A stretch of 64,000 nt of DNA from Pachyseris speciosa. Taxonomy: Eukaryota > Cnidaria > Anthozoa > Scleractinia > Pachyseridae. The notes beneath the pieces are model-generated. The model did no database searches, was not told where the DNA came from, and saw nothing but the letters and a program-made list of their open reading frames with translations. The stretch is taken from NCBI GenBank assembly GCA_016490735.1, contig JAEMWC010001467.1, positions 12,501 to 76,500 of the forward strand, read 5' to 3'. This document shows, piece after piece, positions 10,925 through 23,794 of the stretch (its first letter is position 1; each line of letters starts with the position of its first letter). The position numbers were made by a program, and so were the translations under genes.

Positions 10925-12289
10925 TGAGAATTATACTGATGGCTTTTCCCAGACCATAAATAGATGACCACCCAAGACAAATTCCTTTGGCAATGAAGTT
11001 GGTGTCCTTGATACTCTGATGTGCTATTTTTCTTTCTGTAAAAGAAAAAAAAAGACTTTAAATGAACTAAACTGATTGAAGGAACAAAGAAAATGCTAGC
11101 ATTTGATTTGTATGATACAACACATAATATAATTATGTATCTACGCATATAGATATACACGTGCATGTACATGTATTCCTTAATGTTGAAAACATCACTT
11201 ATGTGCATTAGCCTCCTTTGCAGCTGTTGTTTGGGTCTGTCCTTAATCCCTCCCCACTAATGTCTGGTGAACTAAGCTGGAAATTCCATTCCCATTGTGT
11301 CTAAGTATTCAATCTGGAAGGAAGAAAACTGACAAAAATGGCTGCAAAGGAGGCTACAGGAACTTACATGTAGCCACCAAAATTTAACAGCCATGATGTG
11401 GTTAATCAGTTCCTGGGAAGGGAATGTCCGGCTCCGTTCAGCAGATGTTGGTGGGGAGGGAGAATACGACCAACATGTAAGTAACAGCTGCATAGGAGGC
11501 TATTACAGTGTACTGTATGTGCATCAATTGGTCAACACTGGATAGACCATCAATAAGGAAAGATTCGGTGGGTCAACCGTACACAAAGATTTATTATTTT
11601 AAAGACTTGGTTTGCCAGGACTAGGGACTGTTATTGGCTGTGAAAAGCTTCCATAACTTACATGCATTGTAACATGATACATTATGCCTTCAAGGAAAAG
11701 CATGGACAATAAGACTTCACTGTGGAGGCTATTTCATGCTTAGTATAGGCTTAACTTATTACAGTTTGCATAAAGGCAAAAAAAATTGAGTAGAGTTAAT
11801 GTGGTGGCAATGACAAGTACATGTACCTTACACTGTTACAGTAGCATGTATAAGGTATGAAAAGGAAATTACTATTAGGGGGTAAACTTCAAAGGACTCT
11901 ATGTAGCACATAATTATGTATGATACCAGATTGGCTAGAAGAAAAAATTGCTTGTACTGCAGGTCACATTAATTTTTATTTATAGGAAAGATGAATGTTT
12001 TTTTTTTTGGAGCAGGCAATTTCAACAGTTTCAATTTATTTTTTTCCATATTTCTTACACATTGTTACAAGATAAATATGTATTAAGATGCAAAAGATAA
12101 ATAAATAAGAAAAGAATGAGAAACATAATGGCGAGGATGTCCATAAAGAAACCATTGGGGCTTATACGAGCTACGGGCTCCTAAAAAATTACAACTTGGA
12201 AATCATGATTTTTAGGCATACATGTAGCTTATTTAATTAATCAATTCATTTAGGTTACAAAGTGAGTGAAATAAGAAATACAACATGAT
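10925..12289. other. Non-coding AT-rich region
   Basis: I see no convincing coding frame, RNA gene or terminal repeats. TACATGTA and similar alternating words are frequent. Confidence 0.5.
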
Positions 12290-12294
12290 ACATG

Positions 12295-12745
12295 TAGTAA
12301 TGCATGAAACCCCAAACAGAAACTCGAAAACAAAATCTGAGTTCCAGATGGGATTCGAACCCACGGCCCTCCACAATCTAGATGGATAACCACTGAGCTA
12401 CTGGACACTCTATGGTGTGCAAGGGTGAAATGTAGGCTTTGACTGGAACCGTATCACGTGGTCACACAGCCAAATAATGACTAGCACATACATAACTGCA
12501 TCACGCAGTCACATTGAGGCATATCAAAGATGCATATTGAGGCATATCAAAGATGGCTGTGTGACCGCGTGATGGAGTTCCAGTCAAAGCCCACATTTCA
12601 CCCTTGCTCACCAGTAGCTCAGTGGTTAGAGCGTCCGTCTAGATCGCAGAGGGTCGTGGGTTCCAATCCCATCTGGAACTCGGATTTTTTTCGATTTTCT
12701 GTTTGGGGTTTCATGCATTACTATCATGTTACACTTAGGTTACGT
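12295..12745. repeat. Head-to-head pair of tRNA-derived SINEs
   Basis: The left arm (about 12295-12480) is the reverse complement of the right arm (about 12545-12740). In the right arm the tRNA-like head has an A box TAGCTCAGTGGTTAGAGCG and a B box GGTTCCAATCC; the left copy keeps the better GGTTCGAATCC on the minus strand. Bodies share CGATTTTCTGTTTGGGGTTT and CATGCATTACTATCATG. The arms are close to 190 bp, so a transcript across them would form a long hairpin. The heads no longer fold as clean tRNAs and are not called as tRNA genes. Confidence 0.8.
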
Positions 12746-14912
12746 GTAAAAAGCAAGCACACAAACAAACACACACCAGCAGCAAAACATAAAACAACAC
12801 TTTCAAAATAGGAGTAGTCAATAGAGGAGTAATGTTCTTAATTCAGATTTCAACAGAGAAATACTGTCAGCATTCTGAATTTCTGAATGAAAGAAATTAA
12901 ACAGTTTAGGTCTGGAAACTTATTGCAAACTGTCTGATATTAGTTCTACACAGTACAGTTGCAATGTCTAGTATTGTAACGATGAATATGACTTATCAGC
13001 AAACACAGTTCTCTGAATGCATCAGGAGGGAAGCCTTTCTTGAAAAGTAACAAACTTTCCAATTAATTTTGAAATCGGTTAACATTAGATAGTTCACCTA
13101 ACTGGTGATCATAGGGTATGGACAAATATACATGTATTTACAGCATTATTCATTCTTTTAAAGTGGGAGTACAGTAATTTAAGACATACAGTGTAGTGTA
13201 AAGCCCTGGCCAAACTACATTGTACATGTACATGTATCCAAACTATAGTCTGTGGCAAAACAAGCTACTGGTACAACTTGACGCTAAAATGTAATTTAAA
13301 ACATACACTGTAGCACTAAAGTGGAAACCAAAAGTGCTTAGCGTTAATGTTTATGGTACCAGAGCTGTTCAGTGTTCGGTGTGAAGTGAGAAAAAATCAT
13401 GGAATGGTTGAGAGAACAAGCTGAAAAGGGTATGTTCCAAACCGTTTTACAGTTATCATTGCAAGATACACCCGTGTTTAGGGAGATGATTAGAATCAAC
13501 AAGCCCAGATCAGTTCTCAGAAATTTTAAACGCTATTGAACCGGACATCTGCAAAGAGAGCACGAAAATAGCAACTATTGATTGGCTAGCAGGGTGAATG
13601 TGACTTGCATCAGGATAAAGCTTTGTTGGAAGAGCGGCAAAACACTGCAACGTTTTTTTCATTGAGCAGAATTGTTGGGCGTAATGTTTGATCAAAAGCA
13701 AACTCTATCCAACACTTGATCTAGCAAAAATTGTTTGACAAACATCATCCAACATGGGCGGTCAAGCAGTCGAACAATCTTGCAATGTTAAATCCAACTT
13801 TGTTCAATAGTTTGACCAGGACTTAAAAGAAATCACAAGCCCATCATGCTGATGTGATCTTTTTTGTTACCCTGGATCAAGGTTGCATGAGGTGGAACAA
13901 AAATTCCGAAGACGACAAAAGGTTCAATAATGGTCACATTCCTTCACCATGCTATGTTACAGAAAGTTCTTACCTTAAAAGGTTTTACTTTTCTTTGCAA
14001 CTTGAGCATACACTACATAAAGTAGTCTGCCATATACTGTACTGCGCACATAACTACAATGTATTCAGCCTGAAGATTAAAAAAACCGGATGTCAAGGCC
14101 AAGTATACACTGAACTGTACAGTTCAGAAACCAGAATGAAAATATGAGCTTAAATATTGAAAAATATGTGCATGTTAACACAATACAAAATGCTACATTG
14201 GCCAGGCTGAAAAATTCAGATTCAAATCTTGAGTGCCAGAGGATGATTACTGTCATGATCTCCCAAACAATACTGTTACATGTAGATGGTCTTAGTGTAG
14301 GTCTCTGGAAAACATGATCTAGTTTTTAAGTGTTACAAGCCATGATGGCAGGCCAGAAGACAGTCTTATAATTATTTTGTATGCTCACGCATGTCAACAC
14401 TGTGTCTTAACCTTCTCATGACCAAGCATCATTGCAGTTTGCAGGGATGACGCAAACATTAAGGGAGATTCTTTTTAAAGGATTGGTGTTAATGCTGCAA
14501 TGGCACATGCATACATGTATATGGTTGGGCTTGGGAGTTTTACGCTTGTTCCATGAACATGAAGCCATCTTAAATGTTATTCTTTATTACACACAACAAC
14601 TAGACAATCATACAGTCTGTAGGTATGAAAAACACCCCAGCAGTAATGAAATTTCAGAAATCCAGGAGAATACACTGTAATTACAGTATGGTCTTCATTG
14701 CACATTCTCATTACAAGCCATAAACTGAAACTTGTTGAATGACTAATTATTGTAAAAGTTAAAAAAAGGCAAAAAGAAGTGAACATACCACCTTATGATG
14801 CAAAAAAATAACTTTAAAAATTTTAGATAGTTCCACTTGCCTTTGATCTGCTCTCATACAGTGATGGTCTCACTGACAGTTGTAATACTTGGGTGAGCTA
14901 TCACTACAGTCT
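12746..14912. other. Non-coding region
   Basis: Only short, unconvincing open frames on either strand. There are repeated CAGTGTA/TACACTG-type words but no bounded repeat that I can define. Confidence 0.5.
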
Positions 14913-14921
14913 GTAAAAGGA

Positions 14922-16099
14922 GGGTCGGTACATTTCACTGACCCCCAGTCCATGGACTACCATGATGGACTACCGAAATGGACTACCTATATGGACTGCT
15001 AAATGGACTACCAAAAATGGACTACCCTTAATTACCTACCTTGAAAAAAAAATTAGTAAAGTTTGGTTGTTTTCATCGATTGATCGTGATCTTCACCATC
15101 TTTTATCTTTTAAATGCTGCTGGTCAGCTGTTCTGCAGGCGTATTCATTCGTCTCGTGTGATGGCTGACATGCTGGATGGTGAGTAAAAATTTGAATTTA
15201 TAATCGTTCGTTATAGATAGGGTAGGGAAAATCACAGATATTTTGGTCTTTAAGTGCCCCCAACACTGAAATATTTTTTTTCGCTAAAATTAATCTTTGC
15301 ACCTATTCAAAACGCATTGCACCTTTAATTTTTATAACCAAATCGTGAGTTTTTACAGGCTGTAAAAGTTACGACATTAGCCGTCATCTGTCACACGATC
15401 AAGGTAGTAAGGAGCGTGGGTCTTTTCCCCAGTTAAAGTCACAAACTGATTTTCATCGCACTGCGTCTTTGTAAACATGCATACATAATAGTCAACTGGG
15501 GAATAGACCCACGCCCCAGCTGACTTGGTCATGTACCAAATGATGCATAGTTTATCGTAAGCCCTATAAAAAAACTCTAAAGGCTGGAAATAAATGCTAC
15601 ATGTTTTTGGAATATGTACAAAGTATTATATTAGCAGAAAGAATAACTATTCTTGGGGCTAGGTGCACTTTAAATAAGGTAAGGCTTTTGGGAAGCAGGC
15701 TGCACCCCCACCCAACTTTTCAGGGAGTAACCCCCTGGGCCTGGTCATGTGATCTATTTTTGAGTTGTATCTTCTTCTGTCACTTACCATTTTGAGCATC
15801 ATGACAGCCAGGCAAGGAATCATCTGGAAGATTATAAATCAAATTTTTACTCCAGCTGCAGCCTGTCAGCCATCATGCACGACGAGTGAATGCGCCTGCA
15901 GAACAGCTGAACAGCAGCATTTAAAAAATAATCACGATCAATCGATGAAAACAACCAAACTTAACTAATTTTTTTTTCAAGGTAGGTAATTAAGGGTAGT
16001 CCATTTTTGGTAGTCCATTTAGCAGTCCATATATGTAGTCCATTTCGGTAGTCCATCATGGTAGTCCATGGACTGGGGGTCAGTGAAATGTACCGACCC
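14922..16099. mobile_element. Mutator-like non-autonomous DNA transposon
   Basis: The termini GGGTCGGTACATTTCACTGA and TCAGTGAAATGTACCGACCC are inverted, and the arms continue for roughly 250 bp through CCCCCAGTCCATGGACTACC, repeated ATGGACTACC words and the region around CAGCTGTTCTGCAGGCG. Flanks are GTAAAAGGA at 14913-14921 and 16100-16108, a 9-bp target duplication. Long TIRs with a 9-bp duplication fit Mutator-like elements. The ~660-bp interior has no transposase frame. It does hold a smaller inverted pair around GTGGGTCTTTTCCCCAGTT (15417) and AACTGGGGAATAGACCCAC. Confidence 0.8.
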
Positions 16100-16109
16100 G
16101 TAAAAGGAG

Positions 16110-18590
16110 GCAAATGCAATACAATACTCAGTAGCTGTTTAGCACAACTATTGCAAAACAAAAGTACAGTGTAAGGCTCCAAGCATTTCAAATACAATCA
16201 AGCAGGATAGAGATTTATGTTTTAACACCCCAAATACTTGCCTGGACACAAGCACTGTACTTATTATGGAAAAAATAAACAGCCTTTGAAGGTAATTTGT
16301 ACGTGATACATGTACAGTTGTAGTACCGGTAAATAAAGCAAGCCAACTACAGTGTAATTTAATTGACATATTACTGTATACTGTGATTGGGATAAAAATA
16401 TATAGAACTATAAATTAGCTTTGTCTCTATTTCTTTTCTCATTGTAAAAAAAGTCAGGTCACTGATATGAAATCAAGCAGACTTTATTGGACGGCAGCTG
16501 TGGCCAGAATTAATTTTGTACCACATAATTTTTTTTGTCGAGTTAGGGTTAACAGAATTAATAGTTGCATTACCACAACAGTAGGCACTTCAATGAAGAT
16601 GTGAACACTCAAACTAAAAGACCCATCTTCAGCCTTGATGCATTACAGGGCTGTACACGCCATGACCAATAATTCATGAATTTCGTGTGACATGAAATTC
16701 CTTAAACCTTTGAAGCCCTTGTTTTATCCCACAATTAATGGCTGCTCTGTTTTTCTCTTTGGGAAAGTTTTGTATATCTATTTGTAAATTTTGGCCCATT
16801 TTAAGTCAGAAGAGTCAAGTGTGGCAACATGATAATGGCCAATTCATACAGCATTGTTTTTTATCAAATTTAAAGTACTTACACGACATGTACTGTAACA
16901 AGAAAATGAGGTTTTATGTTGGGTGCTTTTTACCTTGAAGTTTCTACCAATTCACTGAGGGCCAACTTACTGCAATTTGGAAACCGATTTGATGATGAGT
17001 AAATTGTGTATATGTCTGGATAACTGTTTTCCTCATGTTTGATATTTTTTCTTCAAGGTCAGTTTGCATAATGGACTATGTGGCTTGGCTCCACTCTTCA
17101 GTGTCAATTCAATCTGACTTGTCATTGTGTCTCTTTATGAACTGCAATTTTCATGCCCCATTGGGCATTCTACGATTGTCTAAACTGAGTGATAATTTCT
17201 TTCTTGATGAGTCTCTGTGATGAGGTCTACACTGCTGTGTTGCTTTGTTTTGCTCCTACAGCTGTATGCTTTAGTGTAGAGCTAAATGTTTCCGTCCTTT
17301 AACAACAGCACAATTTCAAAACAAAAACAGATGCCAACATTGGATCAAGGGAGAAAAATAGGCCTTTAAATTGGAAAGCTAATTTCAAAAGATGTCCACA
17401 CTGTTCCATATACATAATTAAATACAATCATTGTATTACTGTTGTGCTAACCCTGCTCCCGAAACAGAGTTTGGGTCTTACATTATTTTGTAAGTGTATA
17501 CGTAATTAGTGGAGTCTTGTCATCTAATTTAGACACTTGGAAAGCAAAATTTATAATTGAGTTTAAGTACAAGTACATTAATAATTATTTATGATCACAC
17601 CAAAAGCTCACTTTGCCACCAACTACAGGTAAATCAATGGATCTAATCAAGTGTAAGCCAGTTGAGCACCTAGTTTGCCGCAATCTTAGCTACGATTCCT
17701 TACCTGCACATGCAGTAAGCTTAACCCTTGCTTATATTAAGAACAAACACGGTAATGAATTAGCAAGATAGCATAATTTTAGACAGCTGCACGTACTACT
17801 GTAGTTATGCAATGCTTTCGAGTGGTACATATATACCGTGGAAAATACCACTAGTCTCTTGTATTTTCTTCGTATAGCAAGCTATTTGAGATACATACAC
17901 CCAGCCAGTACTATATGTTGGAAATATTACAGTCTAAAATGGCCAATATGCTTACCTTTGAAATCTACAGCAGACCAAGGCAACCATCACTGAACACGGA
18001 GACCAAAAACTTGAACCAACAGCACTCGATTACCGTGGAAGAAGCTTGCCAACCGGTCGCATATACGTTGTAAAACTATTAAATTCCATTATTCTATGAT
18101 CTTGAGGTAAAAAGCCATTCGAAGTGGGAGAAATTCCTTCCAAACTGTCTTCCACGAGTCGAAGTTTGAGTTGAAACGGGCGCCAAAACTACAAATTGCC
18201 TACCGGGAATGAACTCGTTTGCGCATGCCCAAGTCTAACCCAACTCCCTCGAGCTCCCTCTCGGTCAGAAGATAATAAAGAACAATAGTACGCAATTTCA
18301 AATCATCTACATACCTCCAGTGAAGGACTAAGCCCAGAAAGTATGGTTTGTCTTTCAAACGACTCTTTCGCACTTTACTACCTTTTATTTTTAAACACTT
18401 TGCCTCTCGGCCAAACGGCCAATGCTTATGGCGCCCAAAAGGGAAATCAGCCCAGCCGCTCGAGAAGCACAAACTTGGCGAGGAAATAGTTTTGAGGCCG
18501 TCCTTCTTTGCCGCGCACTGCTTCCCATTTAAAAACAAGCGCTGTTGAAATCCAAGACGAAAGCCGCACACTACCCTTTTGGAGTTATAA
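16110..18590. other. Non-coding region
   Basis: No gene recognised. A 123-codon minus-strand frame at 18200-18571 has no motif I know and its composition does not stand out, so it is not called. Confidence 0.5.
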
Positions 18591-19017
18591 TAACTCCAAC
18601 AGTAGTAACTCAGTTAACTTAACTCCGCATCATGGGGGTTATGTCCTGCTTGTGTCAATTTACAGAGATTTTAAAATGCTATACTTGTACCGATTTACAG
18701 AGATTTTAGTGGATAAAATAACCATAGAAAATCTTTGTAAATGTCAAATTTACAAACATTCTTCAGAGATTTTGTTAACTCTGTAAATTTTTCAGTTTTC
18801 CTTCTTATTTCAGCAGTTAAATTTCATAATCATTTCATAAACATTATAAAAAGGAATACCACAAAAAGTGTATAAAATATCTATAAAAATGATTTTACAG
18901 ATATTTTGTATGCCATATGTAAAAGTAGGTCAGATTTGAACTCTCATAAAAAGTCTGTAAATTTAAGATTCACAGACATTTCATTAACTCTGTAAATGGT
19001 CCAGATTTTCCAGTGTT
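18591..19017. repeat. TTTACAGAGATTTT-rich degenerate repeat
   Basis: Short words such as TTTACAGAGATTTT, CTCTGTAAAT and GTAAATTTAAGATT recur irregularly, like the block at 3.64-4.33 kb. It directly adjoins satellite units in both places, which supports one composite repeat family. Confidence 0.65.
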
Positions 19018-19605
19018 GAAGTCCTTGCATCACTGCATGCCCTAGATCTTCTGGGATATATAACGTGAACATTGTTTTTATTGCAGATAAAAGTCTATGT
19101 AAATGTTGTATATCCTTTCTGTTTCATCCAGGTTGAAGTCCTTGCATCACTGTATGCCTGATTGGTCCTGGGATATATAACATGAATAGGTTTTTTCATT
19201 GCAGATCCAAGTCTAGGCAAATGTTGTATATCCTTTCTGGTTCATCCAGGTTGAAATCTTTGCATCACTGTATGCCTGAGTGCTTCTGCATGAGATATAT
19301 AACATGAATATTTTTTTCAAATGCAGATAAGAGTTTAGGCAAATGTTCTATATCCTTTCTGGTTCATCCAGCTTGAAGTTCTTGCATCACTGCAATTTTC
19401 TGAGTGCTTCTGGGGTATATAACAAGAACAGTTGTTTGAAACGCACATAAAAGTCTAGGCAAATGTTATATCACTTTTCTGGTTCATCCCAAGGTAGAGT
19501 CATTGCATCACTGGGATACATATCATGAACAGTTTCTTTTTAAATGCAAGTAAAAAATATTGGCAAATGTTGTATATCCTTTTCTGGTTCACCCAGATTT
19601 GAGAC
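19018..19605 (-). repeat. Inverted, diverged copy of the ~116-bp satellite
   Basis: Five units read on the minus strand: AGGTTGAAGTCCTTGCATCA, CTGTATGCCTGA, TGGGATATATAACATGAA, GATAAAAGTCTAGGCAAATG and ATCCTTTCTGGTTCATCC are reverse complements of words in the 6.3-9.8 kb arrays. They are much more diverged from each other than the units there, so this array is older. Confidence 0.85.
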
Positions 19606-19834
19606 GGTCTAGCATTTATGGTATAGTTTTGGCCAACTAAGAAAGAACGATTTAGGTTCATAGCTCCTTGTTAAAGCCTTTGTATAAAAGGCCATCACTG
19701 GGTTTTATTTTTGATTTTCTCGTAGCCGGGACACTGATACTAACGGAACACGTATGAGCGCGTGAGTGAAGGCGTTGTAGCGTCGATAGTCGTTCTCCTA
19801 CACTCTTTAGTGAATTTACAAGGGTTATTATGGC

Positions 19835-20086
19835 ATGCTCCCTCGTTCGTTAGCTGAAGAGCTGATTGTTTATGGCAACAGATCTTCTTCAAGACTGAAG
19901 CATGGGCTGATAGCTCCTAGTTTTGCCCCCAAATACGTTCAAAACTCCATGTCCTATGGAGGGGCTGTCATCTGGAACGCTATAGGACGATCAAATGGAT
20001 CAATACTAGAGTGCACAGTCGTGAAAGAATTTTTGAAAAATGTTGTCGAGTGTCACACTTTTAAGGATTTATTTTTAATGTTTTAA
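19835..20086 (+). pseudogene. 3' fragment of a non-LTR retrotransposon RT ORF
   Basis: An 83-codon frame from the ATG at 19835 contains LKHGLIAPSFAPKYVQNSMS followed by YGGAVIWNAIG. A basic stretch and then SF(S/R)YRGAxxWNSLP is the usual C-terminal end of CR1/L2-like LINE ORFs. Nothing upstream continues the frame, so it is a 5'-truncated relic. Confidence 0.5.
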
Positions 20087-20992
20087 CACACAGATAATTA
20101 ACAACAGATCTGAGAATTTTATCCATTTTTAACTATCAACTCAATTTAACAGAATTATATTTTTATAAGAATGATTTTATCCTTCAATTGTAGCTCTTAA
20201 TTATTCTTAGCTTTTGTATCTTTTTATTTAGTACACGACCCTACAAGCTTGTTAGCTTTGAATTTTTCATCGTGTAGAAATACTGAGGTTGTATGTTTTT
20301 CTTTATGGCGCGTACATTAACAGATAGAGTTTACCATTGTTATTCGAATAATAGATCAACTTAAACTTATGTTTATCTTCTGTGAAAGAACTATCCAAGT
20401 TTATGACGCTTTCAATATCCCAGTTCTCTGTTTCTTACAAACCAATGGCAACATTATTGAATGAGCCATACGAAATTATTTGGGAAAATCTGAAATAATT
20501 AGAGTAAATCTCAGCACTTGCCTTCTACCTCCTTTTTCTATCAAGTGAAGTGCAAATATATGTTCCTGGCTCTATCTATCCTGCTTATCTATATTTTTAT
20601 CCTTTGAACTTTTTCCATTTACTTCTTCATAATTTTACCCATTGAATTTTTGTCGTTATATCCTTTTTAATCCGTTACTCGTTTTTAGATTATTTTTTTA
20701 AACTGTGGATTTTCTGTTACTCGTTGCTGGTTACTGGTTGCTAGTCTCCGATCCGAGAGGAAACTGCTCTGTTACAAAATACCCCGCTAAATCTCATAAG
20801 CGCTACGGTCTGTGATTTACTATACTGGGAGCTGGCGCGAGGATATTCGGTTAAACCGTTTTCACAACAAGCACTGAAATGTTTATTTCGCATCACCCGC
20901 TCTCATCTCTATTTTAATGTGCTAGTATGACGAAATTCATGTCTTTCCCATCTAAGATTTTTAAAATATAAATAAGTAGTCAGTATGAGAAG

Positions 20993-21031
<39 letters not shown>

Positions 21032-21180
21032 AAGCTATTCACGTTTTTAAAATATGCGAATTAGGCAATTGATGAAGTCATATACTCAACTGAATTTTGA
21101 TCAAATATTATGAAAAAAGGTATCTCAGCCAATTTGTATCAGAAATGCTTGATTCTTGGAATTAACATTCTTCTTCCGCC
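20087..21180. other. Non-coding region
   Basis: AT-rich sequence without a recognisable gene or bounded repeat. Confidence 0.45.
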
Positions 21181-21182
21181 GA

Positions 21183-21625
21183 CCGGTTAGCTCAATGGTA
21201 GAGCACCGGACTACCGTGCGGGAGGTCGCGGGTTCAAATCCCGGCCGGACCAACACTCAGGGTCTTTAAAATAATTGAGGAGAAAGTGCTGCCTTTGTAA
21301 TGACATCTACAAACGGTTTGACTTTCTAGTCTTCTCGGATAAGGACGATAAAACGTAGGCCCCGTCTCACAACTCTTCATAATTCTCTGATTCTGTGGGA
21401 CGTAAAAGAACCACTAGGGACGTAACAAAACTCTGGCAGTGACCACCCCTAGTGTCTGTCTTAATTTGATATTGATATTACGGGGGCACTCATACTCAAC
21501 TTCATTAATTGTAAACTGCGTTATAAGCAGTCTGGCAAAGTCCCCGGCCAGTGTTGTAAAGCGCCTAGAAAAGCTAGTAACATAGGCGCTATATAAATGG
21601 AGTTTATTATTATTTATTATTATTT
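21183..21625 (+). repeat. tRNA-derived SINE with (TTATTAT)n tail
   Basis: The head GACCGGTTAGCTCAATGGTA, GAGCACC (A box) and GGTTCAAATCCCGGCCGG (B box) is a near-complete tRNA-like cloverleaf with acceptor pairing CCGG/CCGG, but its anticodon stem is mismatched. The ~350-bp body ends with AGCGCCTAGAAAAGC, ATAGGCGCTATATAAATGG and repeated TTATTATT. It would be transcribed by Pol III from its internal promoter and mobilised by a LINE. Confidence 0.8.
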
Positions 21626-22385
21626 ATTAAATGTGCTTCACAATATGAGCTTACCAGTATTGTTACCATGGCAACATACTGGGTTCCAGACCTCCCTGAT
21701 ATTAAGGGCTTTGCTCTATTTTGATGTTTGCCAACGGGGTCTCATTTTCATGATCCAGCAAACATGTAAATATGTTAGGTAGAGTTCGCGGCATTGTTAA
21801 ATGTTTTTCAAGCTGAAAACCACTAAAATATTGAAATCAGATTGGGGGGACTGCAAAAGAATGAGTTGCCATGGGAACCCAATTTTTTTATAGCCGTCGG
21901 TGTGTTGCCTTTAGAAGAACTATCAGCCTACCAAGTTTCAATGGTCTCTACTGCAAACTGACCGAGATAGCTCTATTTGTATACTTGATGTTATATTGGG
22001 TTGATACTATGACGCCATCAGTCATCTCAATTGCATATTTTACACATTTTCAAACTTAAAGATTTGATGTGAATATCTGATCAGAACCAATGCAGATAGT
22101 GACAAACGGAAAACGAAAAACATGATTGCGCAAACACTGCACATTTAATTAACTGTCACACCCTCGGATGATGGTAGGATTGCTTGAAAGATGACGCCTT
22201 TACCACACAAGACACACAAGACACGAAATGCGATCATTGACTAAACGGGAATAAGAATGTTGCGAGCTTCTGGGTATCCAGTTGAGATAGAGTCTTTAAT
22301 CTTAGCTGGATGCCTGGCTAGTTTTTTGGTTGCTAGGAGGCTTGGCTTGTTATGATTATTTTGTTGTTTTCCTTAGCTGCACAGA
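21626..22385. other. Non-coding region
   Basis: Two short plus-strand frames at 21597-21782 and 21871-22059 have no recognisable motif and start inside the SINE tail or intergenic DNA. Nothing else is seen. Confidence 0.45.
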
Positions 22386-22393
22386 TGGTCCTT

Positions 22394-22490
22394 ACCGAGA
22401 AACGTCTGGTCAACTACCGGTCATAAATTATTACTGAAAAACGATCCAACAGCAGGAGACGGAATTAATGAACCAGACGTTTCTCGGTTA
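22394..22490. repeat. Short inverted-repeat element
   Basis: ACCGAGAAACGTCTGGT near 22395 is matched by ACCAGACGTTTCTCGGT near 22472-22488. The ~60-bp loop has no features. Confidence 0.7.
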
Positions 22491-23039
22491 AAGTTTTTAA
22501 CCCCGTCGAAATTATCTTTGTAGTTTTAGCTTCTAGTTTTAATTGCAGTTTTTATCAGTTTTTTTTTTTTTTTGTCTTAGATGTAGACTTTTCAACTTTT
22601 TGTATATTTTTACTCTTTAAAGGATCTTTCTGAAAACCACGTTATGTGATGGAAGCCTCCTAATAAAAGATTATTATTATTATGAACGTAGGAAAGTTAA
22701 AAGCTTCCAAAGCCATGCGAGATTAATTATCTGATGATGACGTGTGGGCGACACTATGTGAATTAATAGGAAAATTTTAAACGCCTGCTCACCCACAATA
22801 GATAATTTAAGAAAGCTCCGATGATCGAAGTAGCATGCAGGTGCCAATATTTGATTTCCTGCTATGAAAACGTTTGGTAATTATACTTCTGTTTATTTTA
22901 GCATGGCGCTTTTCTCGGTGACAATTGTCATCTTTCATTCAGGTTGTTTTTATCGCAAGTTATCATGACAAGCCGTCGAACTTTGCAGTAAGTCATGCTG
23001 CAGCAAATGACTATTAAAGCTTAGACAGAGGGACGCAAA

Positions 23040-23790
23040 TTCAAGGATCGAACAAAAACTCATTGCGACAGTCGACTGGTTGTTTTAACGGAAGAGCATC
23101 ATCGTTGTCAAAAATATCGTTTTCCAAAGGTGGGTGCAGACGTCTTATAAAACTTTTAACTGCTCTCAGTTAAAAATGGTCAACTAAATTTAACTGCAAG
23201 TGAGTGGTTTATTTCGAGTTTGCGAAAATGTTTTCTTTGTTGTTTTCCTGTGAGTCTTTAAGTATATTTCACATCACTGAACCTACTACTTTGTCCCCAC
23301 CGTGATCTCAGCTTGATTTCTTAGAGATTAGATTCTGCATGAATACAACCTGAATTTTATGACAATGCAAACGGTATTTGGTTGCAGTTCGTGTACGTTT
23401 CATAGCGTGTGCGATACTGACAGAGGTAGAAAAAAAAAACGGTTTCAAACGGGCTAAGTTTCTTCACTGCACAAAATCATACGGTCGTCAAAACTAACCA
23501 GGTCGTGGATCATCAGTTTGCAAAACCGTTGAGGGTAATGTATAAGGGCGCCTACGGTCACGGCTATAGGAAACAGCATATGTCAGGATATGCTATTCGA
23601 AAATAAACGTATCATACACACCTGTGTCATGAATCAGGATACACATGTAAAGGGAATAACCAGACACTGGCCAAGGGACCGATCCTCAAAATTACCGAAC
23701 GAAATTCGCTTTCCTTCGATCAATAGCTGGTATTTATCTGTGCAAATAAGCCCCATCACGTATTTAAAAGAATCATTTTAGCAGTACAGT
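23040..23790 (+). repeat. Dispersed segment, copy 1 (paralogue at 53.4-54.1 kb)
   Basis: GACAGTCGACTGGTTGTTTT, GTCAAAAATATCG, CCAAAGGTGxGTG, AAAACTTTTAACTGCT, CTTTGTCCCCAC and TCTGCATGxATAC appear in the same order at 53.0-53.9 kb with moderate divergence. The segment is non-coding and is either an unclassified transposon or an old segmental duplication. Confidence 0.7.
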
Positions 23791-23794
23791 GGAA

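Noticed and set aside
12530..12811. Protein-coding gene of 93 codons
   Set aside because: The frame simply reads through the tRNA-like head and body of a SINE.
18200..18571. 123-codon minus-strand ORF
   Set aside because: No motif, no promoter or splice context, and an overlapping frame on the other strand is nearly as long.
21183..21254. Functional tRNA gene
   Set aside because: Mismatched anticodon stem and a directly attached SINE body with TTATTATT tail.
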